Shown here in pieces: positions 1 to 12,410 of a DNA stretch of 64,000 bases (positions are counted from its first letter, which is position 1; each line of letters opens with the position of its first letter). The position numbers were made by a program, and so were the translations under genes. Below the pieces are notes generated by a model. It was not told the DNA's origin. It did not search any database and saw only the letters and a program-made list of their open reading frames with translations. The DNA comes from Spirodela intermedia (Eukaryota > Streptophyta > Magnoliopsida > Alismatales > Araceae). The DNA lies in NCBI GenBank assembly GCA_902729315.2, contig LR746271.1:652001-716000 (forward strand), given 5' to 3'.

Positions 1-104
1 ATATTTTAATTTAAATAATATGGTAATATTTAACTTTTTATCTATCCTATTTCCAAGATAAATCGATTTTATAGAAAACAACTCTATATAAACTGGGATA
101 AGAT

Positions 105-306
105 TGAAAAGAAAAAATCAAACGCTAGTCAATGGTGACCCCCCCATGGACTCACCCATAAGCCAAAGTTGGAAAAATAATAGCTTGAATAATCCAAGAA
201 ACATAAGGGGTACTGAAGGTACTAAAGAAACAATAACAACTAATTCATCGGCCAATATATTTCCGATATGGCGATAACTAAGCGATGATAGTTTCTCCTG
301 CTTCAC
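105..306 (-). pseudogene. atpI: Degenerate plastid atpI 3' fragment (nuclear plastid DNA)
   Basis: Read on the minus strand, about 60 codons resemble the C-terminal end of the plastid ATP synthase subunit a (CF0-IV). A stretch containing GNILADELVV is followed by SLVP, then MFLGLF, then GESMGG just before the end. In the plastid protein this is the last transmembrane region before the carboxyl end. Compared with the functional gene, several short in-frame or frame-restoring deletions are present, between SLVP and MFLGLF and again before GESM. The surroundings are nuclear (beta-galactosidase gene 0.8 kb away). I infer an old transferred plastid DNA piece that is not functional. Boundaries are approximate; the GC-rich 200 bp to its right (310-520) is not plastid-like and I could not assign it. 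Confidence 0.72.
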
Positions 307-309
307 AAG

Positions 310-1082
310 CGAAAAATGGTGCCACCATCCATGTTCGGCGCAGGTGGGGGAGAGGGAGATCTCACAGCCCTCCGCCGCCGGGCACTGGCCTTCCGATCTG
401 CGTGCCGAAGAGGGCATCCTCTGCCATGCCGTGTTGCACGGGCAATTCGACAAAGCGCCTTAATTACCTGGCGGCGTCTCGAAGGGGGCATCTGGGGATC
501 CGGACCCGATAAGAAAGATTAGCTTTTTAGAAATATTTTAGCTATTTTTTTATTGGAAACAGCGAGGGATGACAAAATCCAAACCGTTTCCCACTTTTTC
601 TATATAAAATGATATATTCAGTTAAATAAAACACGTATAAATTCGCAAAATGGAGAGAATTTGGGGGTGACTTGACAGGACGTCGATTAGAGGACGTAGC
701 TGCCGAAGTGGAACGCTGGGCCCCAGCCGTACCCGAAGAGTCACGTCTCTTGTTTGCCGCAAGAATTCCTCTCTCTCTCACTCTCTCCATCTGCTCACCG
801 CAGAAACGACAACGCCCAGTTGTCCGGTGCTCAAACCTGTCACCGCTTCTGCAACTCCACGCGCAAAAGCCTGGCAACTATCAGGAATCCAGCCCCCCCC
901 CTCTCTCTCTGGCGCTCTCTCTCTCTTTCTCTCAGTTTAAGGGAGCCAATGCAATGGCTTCAGGCTAATCTTACTTCGTGTTCCAGGATTGGCTGATCAC
1001 TTCTGCAGTTCTCTCTCGCGTCTTCTGTGTCCTATAGAGGCCCTCGACAAAGCACAGCTCCCGCCTCCGGGTCGCCTCCGCA
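310..1082. other. Intergenic and 5' flank of the beta-galactosidase gene
   Basis: This holds a GC-rich stretch (about 310-510) with overlapping short open frames but no recognisable protein. Next comes AT-rich DNA (520-660) and pyrimidine-rich DNA with CTCTCT runs (770-935) leading to the start codon at 1083. The CT-rich part probably contributes to the promoter or 5' leader of the beta-galactosidase gene, because CT-rich leaders are common in plant genes. No clear TATA box could be assigned. Confidence 0.4.
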
Positions 1083-4000
1083 ATGGCGGAGAGGAGGATC
1101 CTTCCTGTTCTCTCATCCGCCTCTGCTGTCGGAGTTTTTTTGCTCTACTTGTGCTGCTTCTTCCCGGCGGCATTGTCTGTCAACGTTACCTACGACCGCC
1201 GGTCGCTCATCATCGATGGCCAGAGGAAGCTCCTCATCTCCGCTTCCATACACTATCCTCGCAGTGTCCCCGCTGTGAGTTCTCTCCGCGCTCCGTGTTA
1301 GTCGTCGTCATCTTCTTCTTCTTCTTTTAAGTTCTACGGCGTGGTTTATAGACGGATTGAATGCTTTTGAATGTGGATGACGAGCAGATGTGGCCAGGGC
1401 TTGTCGCGGCAGCCAAAGAAGGAGGCGCCGACGTGATCGAGTCGTACGTCTTCTGGAATGGCCACGAACCTTCTCCTGGCAAGGCGAGTATTATCCTTTT
1501 CGTATTGTCTGAGAAGAGCGCTTGGTTTGCGAGTGGAAACTTTGACGATGTTCTTACCCTCTCAACCCGGGAATGTAGTACTACTTCGGGGAACGATTCA
1601 ACCTGGTTAAGTTCGCGAGAATCGTCCAGGAGGCGGGGATGTACATGATCCTGCGCATCGGTCCGTTCGTGGCAGCCGAGTGGAACTTCGGGTTTGTACA
1701 TTCACAACAAGATTCCCTCTCGACTCTCTCATAGCTTTCTGACGAAATAAATACTGTGGAATACAGCGGAGTGCCTGCTTGGCTGCATTATATACCCGGG
1801 ACGATCTTCAGAACCGACAGTGAGCCTTGGAAGGTGCTTCGTCGTCTATCCGTCTCTGATCATTTGTAAATGTGCTTGAGGGAACTTTTTTATAAGTAAT
1901 TGTTTAATGAAATAATGGCGGATGAAGAGAGATGACATCACGCATCTTCATCGCAGACTCACATGAAGAGCTTCACGACCGTCATCGTGAACATGATGAA
2001 GAAGGAGAAGCTTTTCGCTCCACAGGGGGGTCCTATCATCCTGGCGCAGGCACGTTTCGACCTCTTCCTAGATGAGCAACTCGAAGTGCCTATATTCTGA
2101 CTGTAAAGCTGTAAAACTATGGTCCTATCTGCTCGTTAAAGAGTTTTAACGTAGCAGCTCACAAGTTGGATAATAATCTACAAATAGTATGCTCCCCGAA
2201 ATCATCATAATTTTATATTTTTCCATGCCATCCAACTTTTCTTGCTAATTCCCTTGATGAGTCGTGTTGACTTTTTAACTATTTCCATTTCTGATGAGTC
2301 ACACATTACTGATGAAACAATAAAGAAATTGAAATAGTTTCTACTCGAGGCCATGTGTGACTAATGTTTCATCAATAATGCGACATGAAAAGAAATAAAA
2401 TAAAAGGGTATAGAGCTAGATTTATCAGGTGCATTGAACGTGTATAGCCTTTGTTTCCTACTTTACAAAGACTACACCTGTCATTATTTTTCTGTTAATT
2501 TAAATAGATAGGAACAAATTGAGACCACATGTAGCTCAAAGACTAAACAAAGATTAGCATAGAAAATCATGCTGCCAACAGTAGTTGTGGACAGCATATT
2601 AGCCGAAATCTGCCTCAACTCTGCTATCGATAGGATAGTTTGAAGAAAATGGTGCTGGATATTTTCAAGCATCTGAAGAGTTTTCGATATAAGATTTTTC
2701 CTTCACAGAACAGGAAAATTATGAGGTTTTCGGATGGATAGGTAGATTTTCTTGGGTATCTAACTTTCCTTTAGATCGAGTCTTTTTCAAAATCACCATG
2801 TTCCTAATTACGATTCTTTCCCGTTTTCTTCTTATAAGTTTTAACCATTATTTGAGGAACAGAGCATCCTAAAGTAATTATTTACAGACAAAACTTATCC
2901 TGATATTTATCTTCACCATTTGAATGAGCACTAACTAAAGGTACAGTGGTTGTGATGACATGCTTTCTTTTTTATGGTATATTTAATTTACTATTACTTT
3001 CCTCTGATCACTAAAAGGGCTCAGGTTTTATCACCCATTGAACTGCGATGTCTATTTGGATTTCTAACCAACCATTTTACAGATCGAAAATGAATATGGT
3101 GACACTGAAGCGGTTTATGGAGATGGAGGGAAACGATATGCAATGTGGGCTGCAGCTATGGCTCTTTCTCAGAACATTGGTGTCCCTTGGATAATGTGCC
3201 AACAATATGACGCCCCTGATAATGTGGTTAGGATTTGTTGACTTGTATATATTATGTGTACAATTCATGCCATGCTACAATTTGTGCTTTTATTTTATAT
3301 GATCAATTTATGTAACTGTAGTGTTTTCCAGGAAGTTTGTGCTTGGGAAAATCTACAGATTTAGAAGTAGTGAATCTGTCAATATATTGTGCATGAATAC
3401 GGACTCATATTTTAGGGTATTTATATCTGTAGTTTCCGAATTAAATTCACTGTCTTCGTGTTTGAGTTAGTTTTCTCTACGACAGGTTTGGTTGTATATT
3501 TTCAGGCATTGGTTATGACCTGTTTCTCATTGTCTCCTTTCAGATTAACACTTGCAACTCCTTTTATTGCGATCAATTCTCTCCTAATTCTGTCAACAAG
3601 CCAAAATTTTGGACTGAGAATTGGCCTGGATGGTAATGATCTATACGATTACCAGAGCTTGTGGTTTGAAATGCATTTTTGTTTCTAGGCATACATAGAC
3701 AGGCTTTCTGTAGATATTGTCATAAACAAGAGCGCATTGGTCCACAGTATGCTTCCCAATTCTCTTGTGGTATAACTACTTAACCTTATTCTTAATCTTG
3801 TCAGGTTTAAAACCTTTGGGGCAAGAAATCCTCACAGACCTCCTGAAGATATTGCATTTTCTGTAGCTCGGTTTTTCCAGAAAGGCGGTAGTCTTCAAAA
3901 TTATTACATGGTATTCCATGCCTTGAAGATGATGACCTTTATTAACCAATGGCGTTGCATATACTTATGTTTCCACTGTAGTTCGACCTTTTAAAGTGGA

Positions 4001-7000
4001 TTTTAGATTTTCTAATTCTTTTGAATATTTTGATTGGATATATTCAGTACCATGGTGGAACGAACTTTGATCGCACTTCTGGGGGTCCATTTATTACAAC
4101 TAGCTACGATTATGATGCCCCAATTGATGAGTATGGTGAGTAGTTAATCGTTTACGTAACATATTGGAGTTTAGAGATGTTTTGACTGAAAGAACTCAGA
4201 TTTGTGTGCATAATTTGCTGTAACGTGAATTTCTAGGATTGGTGAGGCTTCCAAAGTGGGGACACCTCAGAGATCTACATAAAGCTATAAAACTGTGTGA
4301 GCAGGTATTGCTGTATGGCGAACCAACGTTTCTCTCCCTCGGTCCTCTGCAAGAGGTATGATCTTCTGCCATCTGTCCTGGTATGGTGATTATGATCATG
4401 CCGTATATCACAGCTTTCTGTTAGCGAGAGAATGAAGTAAGCCCGCAAAGTGCTTTTCAATTGAATATGGTTTATATTAGATGATCTTATTCCGGGGTTT
4501 AAGTGATATGTTATTTATGCTTCAATTTTCATCTTCTTTTTGTGTAAAAGCTTGACACCAAGCTCAATCATACAAGATATGGACGAAAAAGAACACCCAC
4601 AGCATACCATATTGCTTATGAACATTGTAGATCGTATGACATCCACCATTTCCAAACTGGGTTCCATATCGTAAATGAGTACGGGGAACGATGCTGCGTT
4701 GCGAGAAACCCTAATGCCAATTATGGATTACGAGGTCGGTCCTGCTCAATTCCACTCATTCGCATTGAACTATTTCCTCATACCTCCAACTCCAGTATAA
4801 ATTAGGATCAAGTGGGCTGTGTTAAGACTTAAAATAGGGTTCAAAATTATCTAGAGGAAATCTGTTGTTACAAGAGTGTTAAAACTTTAATAAAGGAAAT
4901 CTGTATTTCCAGAGGGTTTTCATTGTTTTGATCCGGCCTGTTTTCTATTTTCGTTTTCGAAACAACTTGATCTCGTAGTCAGTTCGTCAACGTCTCCCCT
5001 GAATACACCCTTCCCAGTAAAAAAATAAAAATAAAAAGTAGTTAGTAAATGGAAAATTTGAAAATCTATTCTCACTTTAATGCAACGTCTGTATATATGA
5101 ACTAATTCACTATGCCTGCATCTTTCACTTTGGGACCTTCTTCTACATCTAATCAAGCCTTGCTGTGGATCAGCTTCCAGCTTGTGATTTACAGTACAAT
5201 CATCGTTTTACAACCTTTTGTTGGATTTGTAGAATGCCTATCATTATCTATGCACATCACAATTTTTTAACTTACGATACTAAACAAATTCTAATCTTAA
5301 CGTTTTCACAGGCTGATGTTTTTACAGATTTATATGGAAGATGTGCTGCATTCATTTCTAACATGGACGCAGAAAATGACAAATACGTGATTTTAAGGAA
5401 CAGATCATATCTTATTCCCGCTTGGTCTGTCAGTATTCTACCAGAGTGCAAGAATGTGGGATTCAATACTGCAAAGGTGATTTATTATTTTTTCTTTTCG
5501 AACTTTTATACGGTGGAGTCAACATCCTTGTTATTGATATTAAATGTCGGCCCCTTGGATGTAGCTTGACGAAATTTTATGTTCGAACTCAATGGCCTTT
5601 TGAGTAGTTAATTACTGGTTAGCAAGAAATGTTATTGATGAACTCTAAGTTACCATTTAATAATTTCTGCCAATAATTAACGCACCACTGTTTCATATGA
5701 CGAACTCTTTTTTAAATGTTATTTCCAGGTTGGGTCCCAGACTGCTATTACAGAAATGATACCTGAAAATATCAAAATTTCTGGATGGGATATCTTTGTC
5801 GAGAAGGCAGGGATTTGGGGAAAGGCTGATTTCTCCAACCAAGGATTTGTGGATCATATTAACACCACACGCGATTCTACTGATTATCTTTGGTACACGA
5901 CAAGGTATCATCTTCTACATCTGAATTATTTTCAACGAAGGGTCGTACTTCAACGTTGTCCATAATAATTTACTTTTTCCTCGGCATTAACAAAGGGGAA
6001 AGATTGAAGATTATGTGGTTGCTCGGAATACTCTCTACACTGCAGGATGGTACATTTTATGGTGGTCTTTATAATGAAATTCCCCAACAACTCTACGGTG
6101 AAACTGGGCAAAAAAGTTCAGGCAATAACACTCCACGGTGGTTTTTATAATGAAAATCCCCAACAACTTTCTTGGCGTTCACTTGTTACAATAGCATGTC
6201 TTTTTTAAAAAAAACTTTTTACTCTTAGGGATGGAAAATTTAGAAGGAACGCAACGATTTTGAGAAGATTGATTTTTTTAAAATAGAAAACGATTCGCGT
6301 TCCCAGAAACTGATGTACTTCTTGCCTGACTAAATGGCAGCTTGCATGTTGATGAAAGCGAACTCTTAGGAAATGGAACCTATGAAGTTCTTGTTGTTGA
6401 GTCGAAGGGTCATGGCGTCCATGCGTTCTTAAACCAACAGCTCCAAGGTAATTTTATCTGATTATTTTTCCCTGGGAATAACTGAGTAAAATATTGAATA
6501 TGTGACAAGCTATGGTGTTTCCGTCTTAAAGATTCAACTTTAAGTAGTGCGGGATTAGTGTTCCTTCCATTACTGAAGAAGAGAAGCTGGCTTGGGTGTC
6601 AGCATAGTCAGTTCCATAGTGTAATATCATGAAGCTGCATGATGCACTGTGGTATCATTCATTATGCATTATTTTTTCACATGTGGTAGAAACAACATCT
6701 AATCTTTCGGAGATCATTTTTTCGTTAAAACTTGCTTTAATATCGAAATTCATCTTATGCCGTCATCCAAACAGATGTCTTCCAAGTTGTCATTGCTTCA
6801 TTTTTCTTCCTTATGTAGTAAGTGCATTTGGAAACGGGGGAAATTCATCTTTCAAGATTGAGACTCCCATTCATCTGAAACCAGGGAACAATGAGATTGC
6901 TTTTCTGAGCATGACAGTTGGTTTACAGGTAAGCTTCATACGTGACTTATGCTACTTGTAACATCTTAATGTAACGATTCCTGGGCACACAGCTCATTTA

Positions 7001-8770
7001 AAAATAAAAAAAGTGTATGCCCTCTTCATGATCAATTTTCTATTTCCCATGGGTGATATTCATAGAAATGGAAAATATTTTGATGTTCTTCAGTGATCTG
7101 CAATTAATTTATCATACTTGAAACCTGTAAATAATTTGTTTACTCAAGAAGGATATCCAGGGAAATTACGTCACTTACCATCCGCGTGAAATTCGAATTC
7201 CCTATGAAGAATCCAATGGGACATCTTCTAGTATCAAGTCTGGTGGATCAGTTTTTCTGAGATTTTATTTTCAATGGTTCCTTCAGAATGCTGGGCCATT
7301 GTTTGAATGGACGGGGGCAGGGCTAACCAGTGTCAAGATAAATGGGTTGAGAAACGGAACAGTGGATCTGTCTTCGAAGAGTTGGGTGTATAAGGTAAAT
7401 TCCATAAATTCTTCGCACATTTAAAATATCTTCTAGAATTTTCTGTGAAGTAATTTTTCTAGAAAAAGTCCTTACATATTTATTGGAAAATTTATTGATG
7501 TCGCCTAGTATGATGCTCATCTTATTTCTGGTAGATTGGACTACAAGGTGAGAATCAACAGATTTACAGCCCTATGAACAACTTCGGCTGGACATCAACG
7601 TCAGTGTTGCCAAAGAACCAGCCCCTGACTTGGTACAAGGTACTCTTTTCCCCAACCCTTTCTAATCTTAATCAATATACCCTTGTTTTCAATATCCATT
7701 TGGAATCATAATCAGTAGGAAGAAAGTCGTCGATCATGGGCCTCCCGATGATATGGGTCATGATTGACTTCTCTCCTCCCAGCATCAAGCTCATGATAAG
7801 TGGGCCCTTTATTCTCCTGCCATCTCTCTTACGAGACCACCAAGATCTTCCGCACCCTTGTTATGATTTCGTTAATTATCCTATTTCAATTCATAAAACA
7901 GAAAAGTTTATTCTGATGACTTGGCAGGCGACCATCAATCCACCCGACGGAAGTGACCCGGTTGGGCTGGATATGGCATCCATGGGCAAGGGGCGATTGT
8001 GGTTGAATGGAAAGGCCATAGGGAGATACTGGCCGAGGAAAAGCTTATCATCCGATGGATGCCCAGGCACTTGTGACTACAGGGGGAAGTTTTACCCAGA
8101 TAAATGCAACACTGGATGCGGCGAGCCGACTCAGAGATGGTAAAACTCTCTCTCTCTCTCGCTCTCTCTGTGATCTTACTGATATTGATGGGCTTGCCCT
8201 TTTGGGCAGGTACCATGTACCAAGGTCGTGGTTTCAGCCGTCGGGAAATACTCTGGTGGCATTTGAGGAAGAGGGGGGAGACCCGACAGGGATCTCCTTC
8301 TCGAGGCGGGTGGTGACCGGCATCTGCAACTTCGTTCGGGAGGACCACCCCGTAATGGCCCTGGAATCGCAGCAGAAGACCGGCGGCGCTGGCGATGGCG
8401 GCGACCCTGAAGCGTCTCTCCGGTTGGCCTGCCCCGGGAAGGCAGCCATCTCCGCCATCCGGTTCGCCAGCTTCGGTACCCCCAGCGGCGTCTGCGGTTC
8501 TTTCCTATACGGAAGCTGCCACTACGCCAACTCCATTTCCGTGGTGCAGAAGGTAATTTGCAGAAGCTCTCTATCTATCTATCTATCTATCTATATATCT
8601 TTGTGTACATTTATTAGCTCCTGTTTCTCGGGAACTTGATCTCGTGCTCTCTGCTACAGGCATGTCTAAGCAAGAGAGAGTGCTCCATCACCTTGTCGAG
8701 GGGGAGCTTCGGCGAGGACCAATGCCCCGGCGCAGTCAAAGCTCTAGCCGTAGAGGCGGCATGCAGCTAA
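1083..8770 (+). CDS. Beta-galactosidase (GH35) with C-terminal SUEL lectin-like domain
   Basis: Secreted GH35 exo-galactosidase that removes terminal beta-galactose from cell-wall polymers. Nineteen exons: 1083-1274, 1388-1483, 1579-1691, 1767-1833, 1957-2049, 3083-3226, 3544-3632, 3805-3910, 4048-4135, 4237-4355, 5312-5476, 5729-5904, 6341-6447, 6819-6928, 7287-7394, 7535-7639, 7928-8139, 8210-8552, 8660-8770. These total 2544 nt, 847 residues. Residues 1-31 form a signal peptide. The GH35 signature spans the exon 5/6 junction (GGPIILAQ, then IENEYG; acid/base Glu near 191). The nucleophile is in WTENWPGW (near Glu260). A C-terminal cysteine-rich galactose-binding lectin-like domain occupies roughly the last 85 residues, with [16 protein letters not shown] near its start. 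The region around GRYWPRKS and [11 protein letters not shown]-type residues resembles Arabidopsis BGAL9/BGAL10-type enzymes; the exact orthologue is unsettled. Introns 2 and 5 use GC donors. Intron positions agree with family domain continuity. Confidence 0.95.
8572..8598. repeat. (CTAT)n microsatellite in the last beta-galactosidase intron
   Basis: Six or so tandem CTAT units lie just after the donor of the last intron of the beta-galactosidase gene. It is a simple sequence repeat with no evident function and probably variable in length. Confidence 0.85.
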
Positions 8771-8917
8771 CAAACCCATCCTCAGCAGAGTTCTTGGTAC
8801 TTTCCGCTACATTGTTCATTTCCTCATTTAAGTTCCTAAATTTACCAAAGTGGGAGGATATATATATTTATAAATCAAAGTAAGCAGAAATGGGCGGCAA
8901 GATCAGCCCAGAAAGAT

Positions 8918-10500
8918 TCACCAGCTTCCCGGAGAGGACGGAGATTCCGGCCGCCGTCCTCTCTCGAGTTTCTCCTTTCGGGGCTTCGTCGCCTTCTTCA
9001 CGTTAGCCGGCGGTGGCGGCAGCAGCGCCTTCTGAGGGGGCAATTCGCCGACGAACAGGGCTGTCTGGGCCCAGCCGGCGTACCTCCCGAACCTGTCCAC
9101 GAAGGCCTCCGAGACCCTGCCGAAGTGCTTCGGCGAGAGCCGGCACCCAGCAAACTCAGGAGTTAATTCCCTCGTCGCAATCTGCACCAGAAAGTAGTCA
9201 GTTAATCCATCAATCGATCAATCAATTACCATCTCCCTCTTTCTTTCTCTTTCTCTCTCTAAAAGTAGGTGGTGGATGTAGAGGGGAGGAGAGGGCGGAC
9301 CTGCCAGACGTGGGTATCCACGGGAATGGCGTGGTGCTGATCGAGGGAGAAGAGGGCGACGCAGGCCGCCACCTTCGGGCCGACGCCGGGCAAGGTACAA
9401 AGAGCCTCTGTCACCGTCGTGAGCTCCAAGCCGCGCAGGGAATGGAGCCACTCCGCGCCTCCCCCGGGCTTCGCTCGCAGGGCCTTCACCGTGTTGACGA
9501 TGAACTTAGCTCTGCTCGTCAATCCCAAGAACGGACGAAAGTCAACGCACAGAAGACACGCGATCGGAGCGTTTGAACTTTTGGGATTTCTGGGTCGATG
9601 TCAACCGAGATGATGATCGATCAGGCCCTCACCGACGGAAAGAATCCGACATCTGCTAAAGGAGAGGCAGAAGATGACCGACCTGTAGCCAAATCCGGCC
9701 TTGCGGAGCTGCTCCTCGGAGACTTCGGCGAGGCGATCGATGGAGGGGAAACGGTGGAAGTCAACGCCCTCGACGGTCCCCAGATGCTCGCCGAAGGCGG
9801 AGACGGCCGCCACCATCCGCTCGATCCTCGCGATGTTGTTATTGGAGGAGCAGAGGAACTGGAAGAGGCACTCCACGGGATCCTGCCGGAGGACGCGCAC
9901 CCCGCCGGCCAGACGCCGCGCCAGCTCGGCGAAGCGGGCGTCGGCGGAGGCGAAGCTCCGCCACATGCCGGCTAGCGACACGCCGAGGTTGAGGTAGTCG
10001 CGCAGCGCGGCGCGGGCGGGATCCGCCGCGTTGGCGCCGCCGCCGCCGCCGCAGTGGAGGAGGAAGGCGACGCCGCCCTGCTCATCGCCGGCGTCGTGCC
10101 GGAGGGAGAGGAGATGGGGACCGACGACGCCGGTGAACTGGTCTGGTCCAGTCTTCCTCCACCGGAAGGTCTGGCCGGTCGGCAGAGTGAGGGAGAGGGA
10201 CAGCTCCGACCGAGGAATGCCGAGGGGCTCCCATCTGCCGTCTCCCACCGGCGGCGATGCCGCGGAGGAGGAGGAGCAGAAGGAGGCGGCAAGGGATCTC
10301 CTGGTTGTTGGGGATCTGGTGGGGGATTCCCAGGGGGCGGAGGGATCAGCTTTTCCGGCGAGGAGCGGAGACGGCGGCGGGGGGGGGGTGGAGCAGGGAG
10401 AGGCGGCCGGCGGCGGCGGTGGCTTCAGCTTCCTCCGCTTGATTGGGACAGCGGCCGGCGGAGGCGCTCGCCGGAGGTGGGTCGACGGTGGCGCCTTCAT
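8918..10500 (-). CDS. OGG1: 8-oxoguanine DNA glycosylase/AP lyase (OGG1)
   Basis: Base-excision repair enzyme that removes 8-oxo-7,8-dihydroguanine opposite cytosine and nicks the abasic site; expected in nucleus and organelles. Three exons: 10500-9683, 9511-9301, 9181-8918, giving 430 residues. The N-terminal domain has the family features LPTGQTFRWRK and a QFLCSSNNNI helix region. The helix-hairpin-helix is LPGVGPKVAACVALFSLD, with the catalytic Lys near 319 and the catalytic Asp near 338 in PVDTHVW. The last exon encodes an ATRELTPEFAG-type helix and a basic Lys/Arg-rich tail. The first 90 or so residues are a Pro/Ala-rich, basic extension (KRRK) that is longer than in Arabidopsis OGG1; it may be a targeting or nuclear-localisation segment. 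An in-frame ATG 65 codons upstream exists but would add a Gly-run peptide, so I chose 10500. The gene is convergent with the beta-galactosidase gene, with stop codons 148 bp apart. Confidence 0.95.
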
Positions 10501-11065
10501 TCCCCTCCAGCGGCGCCTCTCCGTGATGCCACGTAGCCCCCAACGCCTCTTTTTTCCCAGACGACCTCCAGTCGACCGTTGATAGGGCAAATCCCCCCCC
10601 GCCCCCCCTCCTCCTCCTCCTCCTCCTCTCCCTGGGAAATAATTAAAAAAGTTGCCTCCATACAGAGGAAGCCCAATATGGGAATATCGGCCCATTAAAT
10701 TTATGGGCTTCTATAAACCGTGGGGGGACCTGGGCTGGGCTAGGCCCAGTTACTACCCCCTCCCCATATTTAAGCCCACTTGTCATCTGTGACACATGAC
10801 CCAACGACCACGGTTAAACCTTCTTTAAAGATTTTTTTTTTCATTTTTTTAATTACACCAGGATTTTTTCTCCCCCCTTGGTTCTCTCCTCTATATATAT
10901 TTTTATCGAATAAATTTAAATAAAATAATTTAATATATCTGAAAATATATACAACTATGGGATTGATGTACAGTCTATATTTACAGAACAGCTGCACAGT
11001 TGGGCCACACACGGTCCTGTGGCTCGGACCACGCCGGACCCTCTCCGGCGCGACGGCGCATGTTT
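10501..11065. other. Intergenic: OGG1 5' flank and NAC 3' flank
   Basis: OGG1 and the NAC gene are in tandem on the minus strand, so this gap carries the OGG1 promoter and the NAC 3' end. It has a C-rich/CTC run (10590-10630), which is pyrimidine on the plus strand and GGA-rich on the transcribed side, and an AT-rich tract (10830-10960). No other gene was seen. Confidence 0.5.
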
Positions 11066-12268
11066 CTAGAACGGCTTCTGGAGGTACGAGAGGAGGTCCG
11101 GCAGCGGGGGGTCCCGGAAGAGGGAGGAGAGCTGACCGAGCGAGGAGAAGCCGACGGCGGCGCCGCCGTCCCCGTCGAGGCCGGCCGCGGCGGCGGTCGG
11201 GAGCTCCTCGCCTCCGGCGGGGGCGTTGAGGGTGTCCCTCAGCCAGCTCCCCCATCGGGGCTGGCTCTGCACCTCGTCCCACGCGAACCCCGGCGAGGAG
11301 GAGAGCGCCTGCTCCGAGCAGCTGGACTCTGCACGCAGCCTCGGCACGGAGTCCGCTTCTAAATACACATACTCGGAAACCTGCTGCTGCGGGGGTTGAG
11401 CTGGCGGCGGCGGAGAATCCGCCCGCAGCAGTGGCTCCACCTTCGGTGCCAGCAGCGGAGGCTCCAGGCGGCGCCCGTCGATTCTCGACGTCTCCGTGGC
11501 CTCCCCCTTGTTAGCGATGGCGTTGATCTGGTTCACGTCGGCGCCCTTCTTGCTGTAGATCCGGCACAGCACCCAGTCATCCAGCTGCAACGCCGCAGGC
11601 AAGAATCAAATACCCAAAAAACTATATGACCGCCGTTGGAATCTGAAGCTTTCTCTCACTAACTGGAGCCAAGCAGTCGATCCTCAATATCTCCATCGAA
11701 TTAGGAGACGTACCCGTAGGCTGTTCTTCCGGCGGATGGAGCGGTCGACGTCGGCTAGGCGATACTCGTGCATAATCCAGTTGGTCTTCTCCCCTTTGGG
11801 AGCCTTGCCGCAGTAGAACACCAGCGCCTTCTTGATGCCCACCGGCCTCGGCGCGCCGACGGGCTTGTCAGCGCCGGTGGCCTTCCAGTAGCCCGAGCCC
11901 GCCGCCCGGTTCGGCCTCGACCCGTTGGGGTACTTCCGGTCCCTCGGCGAGAAGAAGTACCACTCCCGCTCCCCGTGCAGCGCCATGCCTGCAAATCACA
12001 GAAGAGTTAGACGCTCGTTTCTCGCGAATTGCATCTATCGTCTCCCACCTCTGCGAGGAGAAAGAAGCCCACCGGAATATCACAGGCGAGAAAACTCACC
12101 GGGAAGCTCCCAGGGGTCGCACTTGTAGATATCGATGTCCGCGATGATCGGCACGGCGATAGGATGGCCTGCGCACTTCCGACACAGGTAGTGCATCACC
12201 AGCTCCTCGTCCGTCGGATGGAACCTGAATCCCGGCGGCAGCTGCAGATCCCCCGAGCTCATCATCAT
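11066..12268 (-). CDS. NAC transcription factor, ATAF (stress NAC) type
   Basis: Plant DNA-binding transcription factor acting in the nucleus. Three exons: 12268-12100, 11988-11714, 11584-11066, giving 320 residues. NAC subdomains are in order: A ([15 protein letters not shown]), B ([14 protein letters not shown]), C ([15 protein letters not shown] plus GYWKATGAD), D ([19 protein letters not shown] and MHEYRL) and E ([11 protein letters not shown]). Both introns sit at the usual NAC positions. The C-terminal half is a Pro/Ser/acidic activation region with SSCSEQ and a final LLSYLQKPF-like tail, as in the ATAF1/ATAF2/SNAC group. Three consecutive ATG codons occur at the start; the first is used here. 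Function in stress or ABA response is inferred from the subfamily, not shown by the sequence. Confidence 0.95.
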
Positions 12269-12402
12269 CGTCTTCTTCTTCTTCTTCTTCTTCCTCTTCA
12301 CCGGAGCGGGAAGAAGACGGGGGATTACCCTTCACAGCTCCCCCTCCTTTTCCTGCTCCTTTTCCTTCTCTTCTTCTCGCTAAAGAGAAGGGGAGAGAGG
12401 AC

Positions 12403-12410
12403 ATTATAGG
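12403..12410 (-). promoter_or_regulatory. Possible TATA box of the NAC gene
   Basis: On the minus strand this reads CTATAATG, about 135 bp before the NAC start codon and upstream of a pyrimidine/GAA-rich leader. Position fits a TATA box, but the match is imperfect and this is only a suggestion. Confidence 0.3.

Noticed and set aside
4551-4734. Open stretch inside beta-galactosidase intron 10 with acceptor-like and donor-like borders, considered as an extra exon.
   Set aside because: It is 184 nt, not a multiple of three, and the protein joins correctly without it (conserved LQE followed by ADVF). It would break the frame.
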